This document shows, piece after piece, positions 62,998 through 64,000 of a stretch of DNA of 64,000 nt. Both the position numbers and the translations under genes were made by a program. The notes under the pieces are model-generated. The model was not told the origin of the DNA and ran no database searches. It saw only the letters and a program-made list of their open reading frames with translations. The stretch spans positions 152,926 to 216,925 of the forward strand of contig DAOSIS010000001.1 in assembly GCA_035366835.1 (NCBI GenBank). Reading direction: 5' to 3'. How positions within the stretch are numbered: the first letter of the stretch is position 1; the number at the start of each line of letters is the position of its first letter. The stretch comes from UBA6109 sp035366835. Lineage in GTDB: Bacteria > Desulfobacterota > Syntrophia > Syntrophales > UBA6109.

Positions 62998-64000
62998 TCA
63001 TTTCTTCCAGAACTCCGGGACGAGCAGGACGATGACCGTATAGAGTTCAAGCCGTCCCACCAGCATGCAGAAAGAGAGAATCCACTTCCCTGCCACGGGG
63101 ACATCGGCGTAGGTCGTGGCGGGATGGACGAGACCCAGACCCGGCCCCACATTGCCAAGGGTTGCGGCCACGGAGGAAAAGGATGTGAGCATATCCAATC
63201 CCAACGAGGACATAAAGAGCGTGGCCAGCGCCGCGAGGCCCAGGTACAGGGCGAAAAATCCCCACACCCCTTGCATGGTATCGGGAGAGACAACCTGCTG
63301 GCCGAGCTTGACCCGGACAAGGGCGTGCGGATGGACAAGGCGATACAGTTCCTTGTACGTCTGCTTGAAGATCAGGAGTATGCGGATGCATTTGATGGCG
63401 CCGCCCGTCGAACCCTGCGAACCGCCGACAAACATCAGCAGCAGGAGGATGACCTGGGAAAGAGCGGGCCATTTCGCGAAGTTGTCCGTCGCGAATCCCG
63501 TCGTCGTGATGATGGAAACGACATGGAAGACACCGTAGCGGAAGGCCTCTCCCAGAGTCTGAAAGATGTGGAGGCGCAGGTCGAGCGTCACGATGAGCGT
63601 CGCGGAGAAGATGACGCCCAGGTAGAAGCGCAATTCGGGATCTCGGTAAAAGGTGCGGATATCTCCTGTCAGCAGGCAGTAGTGGAGCGTGAAATTCATG
63701 CCGGCGGCCGCCATGAAGATCGTGATGACGGCATCGATATAGGCGCTGTTGTAGAATCCGACGCTGGCGTCTTTCGTGGAGAAGCCGCCGGTCGCCATCG
63801 TGGCGAAGGCGTGGCAGAGCGAATCGAATACGTCCATCCCCCCCAGAAGCAGAAAAACGAATTCGGCGATCGTCAGGATGATGTAGGTGATCCAGAGCGC
63901 CCTGGCCGTCTCGACGATCCTGGGGGTCAGTTTGTCCTTGACGGGGCCGGGCACCTCCGCCTTGAAGAGCTGCCTCCCGCCGACTCCGAGAAAGGGGAGA
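62998..64000 (-). CDS. trkH: Trk-type potassium transporter TrkH, 5' part outside the window
   Basis: The frame is open to the window edge, so the N-terminal part is missing; 333 residues are visible. Conserved GVGGRQLFKAEVPGPVKDKLTPRI precedes the pore loops TMATGGFST, STTTGFATDNF-type (IITTTGFATDNF) and NVGPGLG. The gate loop is GGSQGSTGGAIK. It is a second, distinct member of the superfamily beside ktrB at 8402. A trkA partner may lie beyond the window. Confidence 0.9.
   Translation of the reverse strand, partial: LPFLGVGGRQLFKAEVPGPVKDKLTPRIVETARALWITYIILTIAEFVFLLLGGMDVFDSLCHAFATMATGGFSTKDASVGFYNSAYIDAVITIFMAAAGMNFTLHYCLLTGDIRTFYRDPELRFYLGVIFSATLIVTLDLRLHIFQTLGEAFRYGVFHVVSIITTTGFATDNFAKWPALSQVILLLLMFVGGSQGSTGGAIKCIRILLIFKQTYKELYRLVHPHALVRVKLGQQVVSPDTMQGVWGFFALYLGLAALATLFMSSLGLDMLTSFSSVAATLGNVGPGLGLVHPATTYADVPVAGKWILSFCMLVGRLELYTVIVLLVPEFWKK

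Overview
This 64 kb window looks like one contiguous piece of a GC-rich bacterial chromosome around the replication-initiation genes. The gene set suggests a Gram-negative anaerobe of the Desulfobacterota, perhaps Syntrophales-like: LPS inner-core genes, kdpFABC-DE, a phenylacetate-CoA ligase/ACT pair, a Hypr-type GGDEF protein and an isolated type II fatty-acid-synthase operon. That placement is inferred from gene content and protein motifs; no database was consulted. I see no phage, insertion sequence, CRISPR array, tRNA or rRNA.

Layout. 1-1 kb: the 3' end of ilvC and a terminator. 1-6.3 kb (- strand): an LPS operon with an acyltransferase, a CMP-Kdo-type cytidylyltransferase, HldD and a KdnA/KdnB pair. 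Together these would make 8-amino-3,8-dideoxy-manno-octulosonate (Kdo8N). 6.6-8.1 kb: an SSF symporter. 8.3-18.6 kb: a potassium locus in which ktrBA (+) converges on kdpFABCDE (-). Both units carry the same operator-like sequence upstream, and a 26-codon hydrophobic ORF precedes kdpF. 18.9-22.1 kb: a frameshifted hypothetical gene, a PQQ-type sugar dehydrogenase and trmJ.

22.2-34.3 kb (+ strand) is the origin-proximal block: rsmG, parA, parB, dnaA, dnaN, gyrB, gyrA (no recF), then archease and rtcB. 34-37 kb: an ACT-domain protein with PaaK, and a nucleoside-recognition membrane protein. 37.3-40.3 kb: a cyclic-dinucleotide unit (HAMP-GGDEF with Hypr-like substitutions, a lipoprotein, an HD-GYP phosphodiesterase). 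40-47 kb: Nudix, a thioredoxin with two zinc ribbons, YbaK, MutY, a VTT membrane protein, an SLC13 transporter and a secreted M20 amidohydrolase. 47-52 kb: FtsH and an ABC-2 exporter with a NEW3-domain protein. 53-54.7 kb: MalQ. 54.7-62.7 kb (- strand): a ten-gene, mostly overlapping type II FAS-like operon (FabD, acyl-CoA dehydrogenase, KAS III-like, FabA-like, FabG, FabZ-like, KAS, ACP, acyltransferase, PPTase) with no recognisable enoyl reductase. The window ends inside a second TrkH-type potassium transporter.

Most interesting points: the shared KdpE-like operator of the two potassium units; the complete-looking Kdo8N branch; the candidate cyclic AMP-GMP synthase beside an HD-GYP enzyme; and the orphan FAS operon in which an acyl-CoA dehydrogenase may replace the enoyl reductase.
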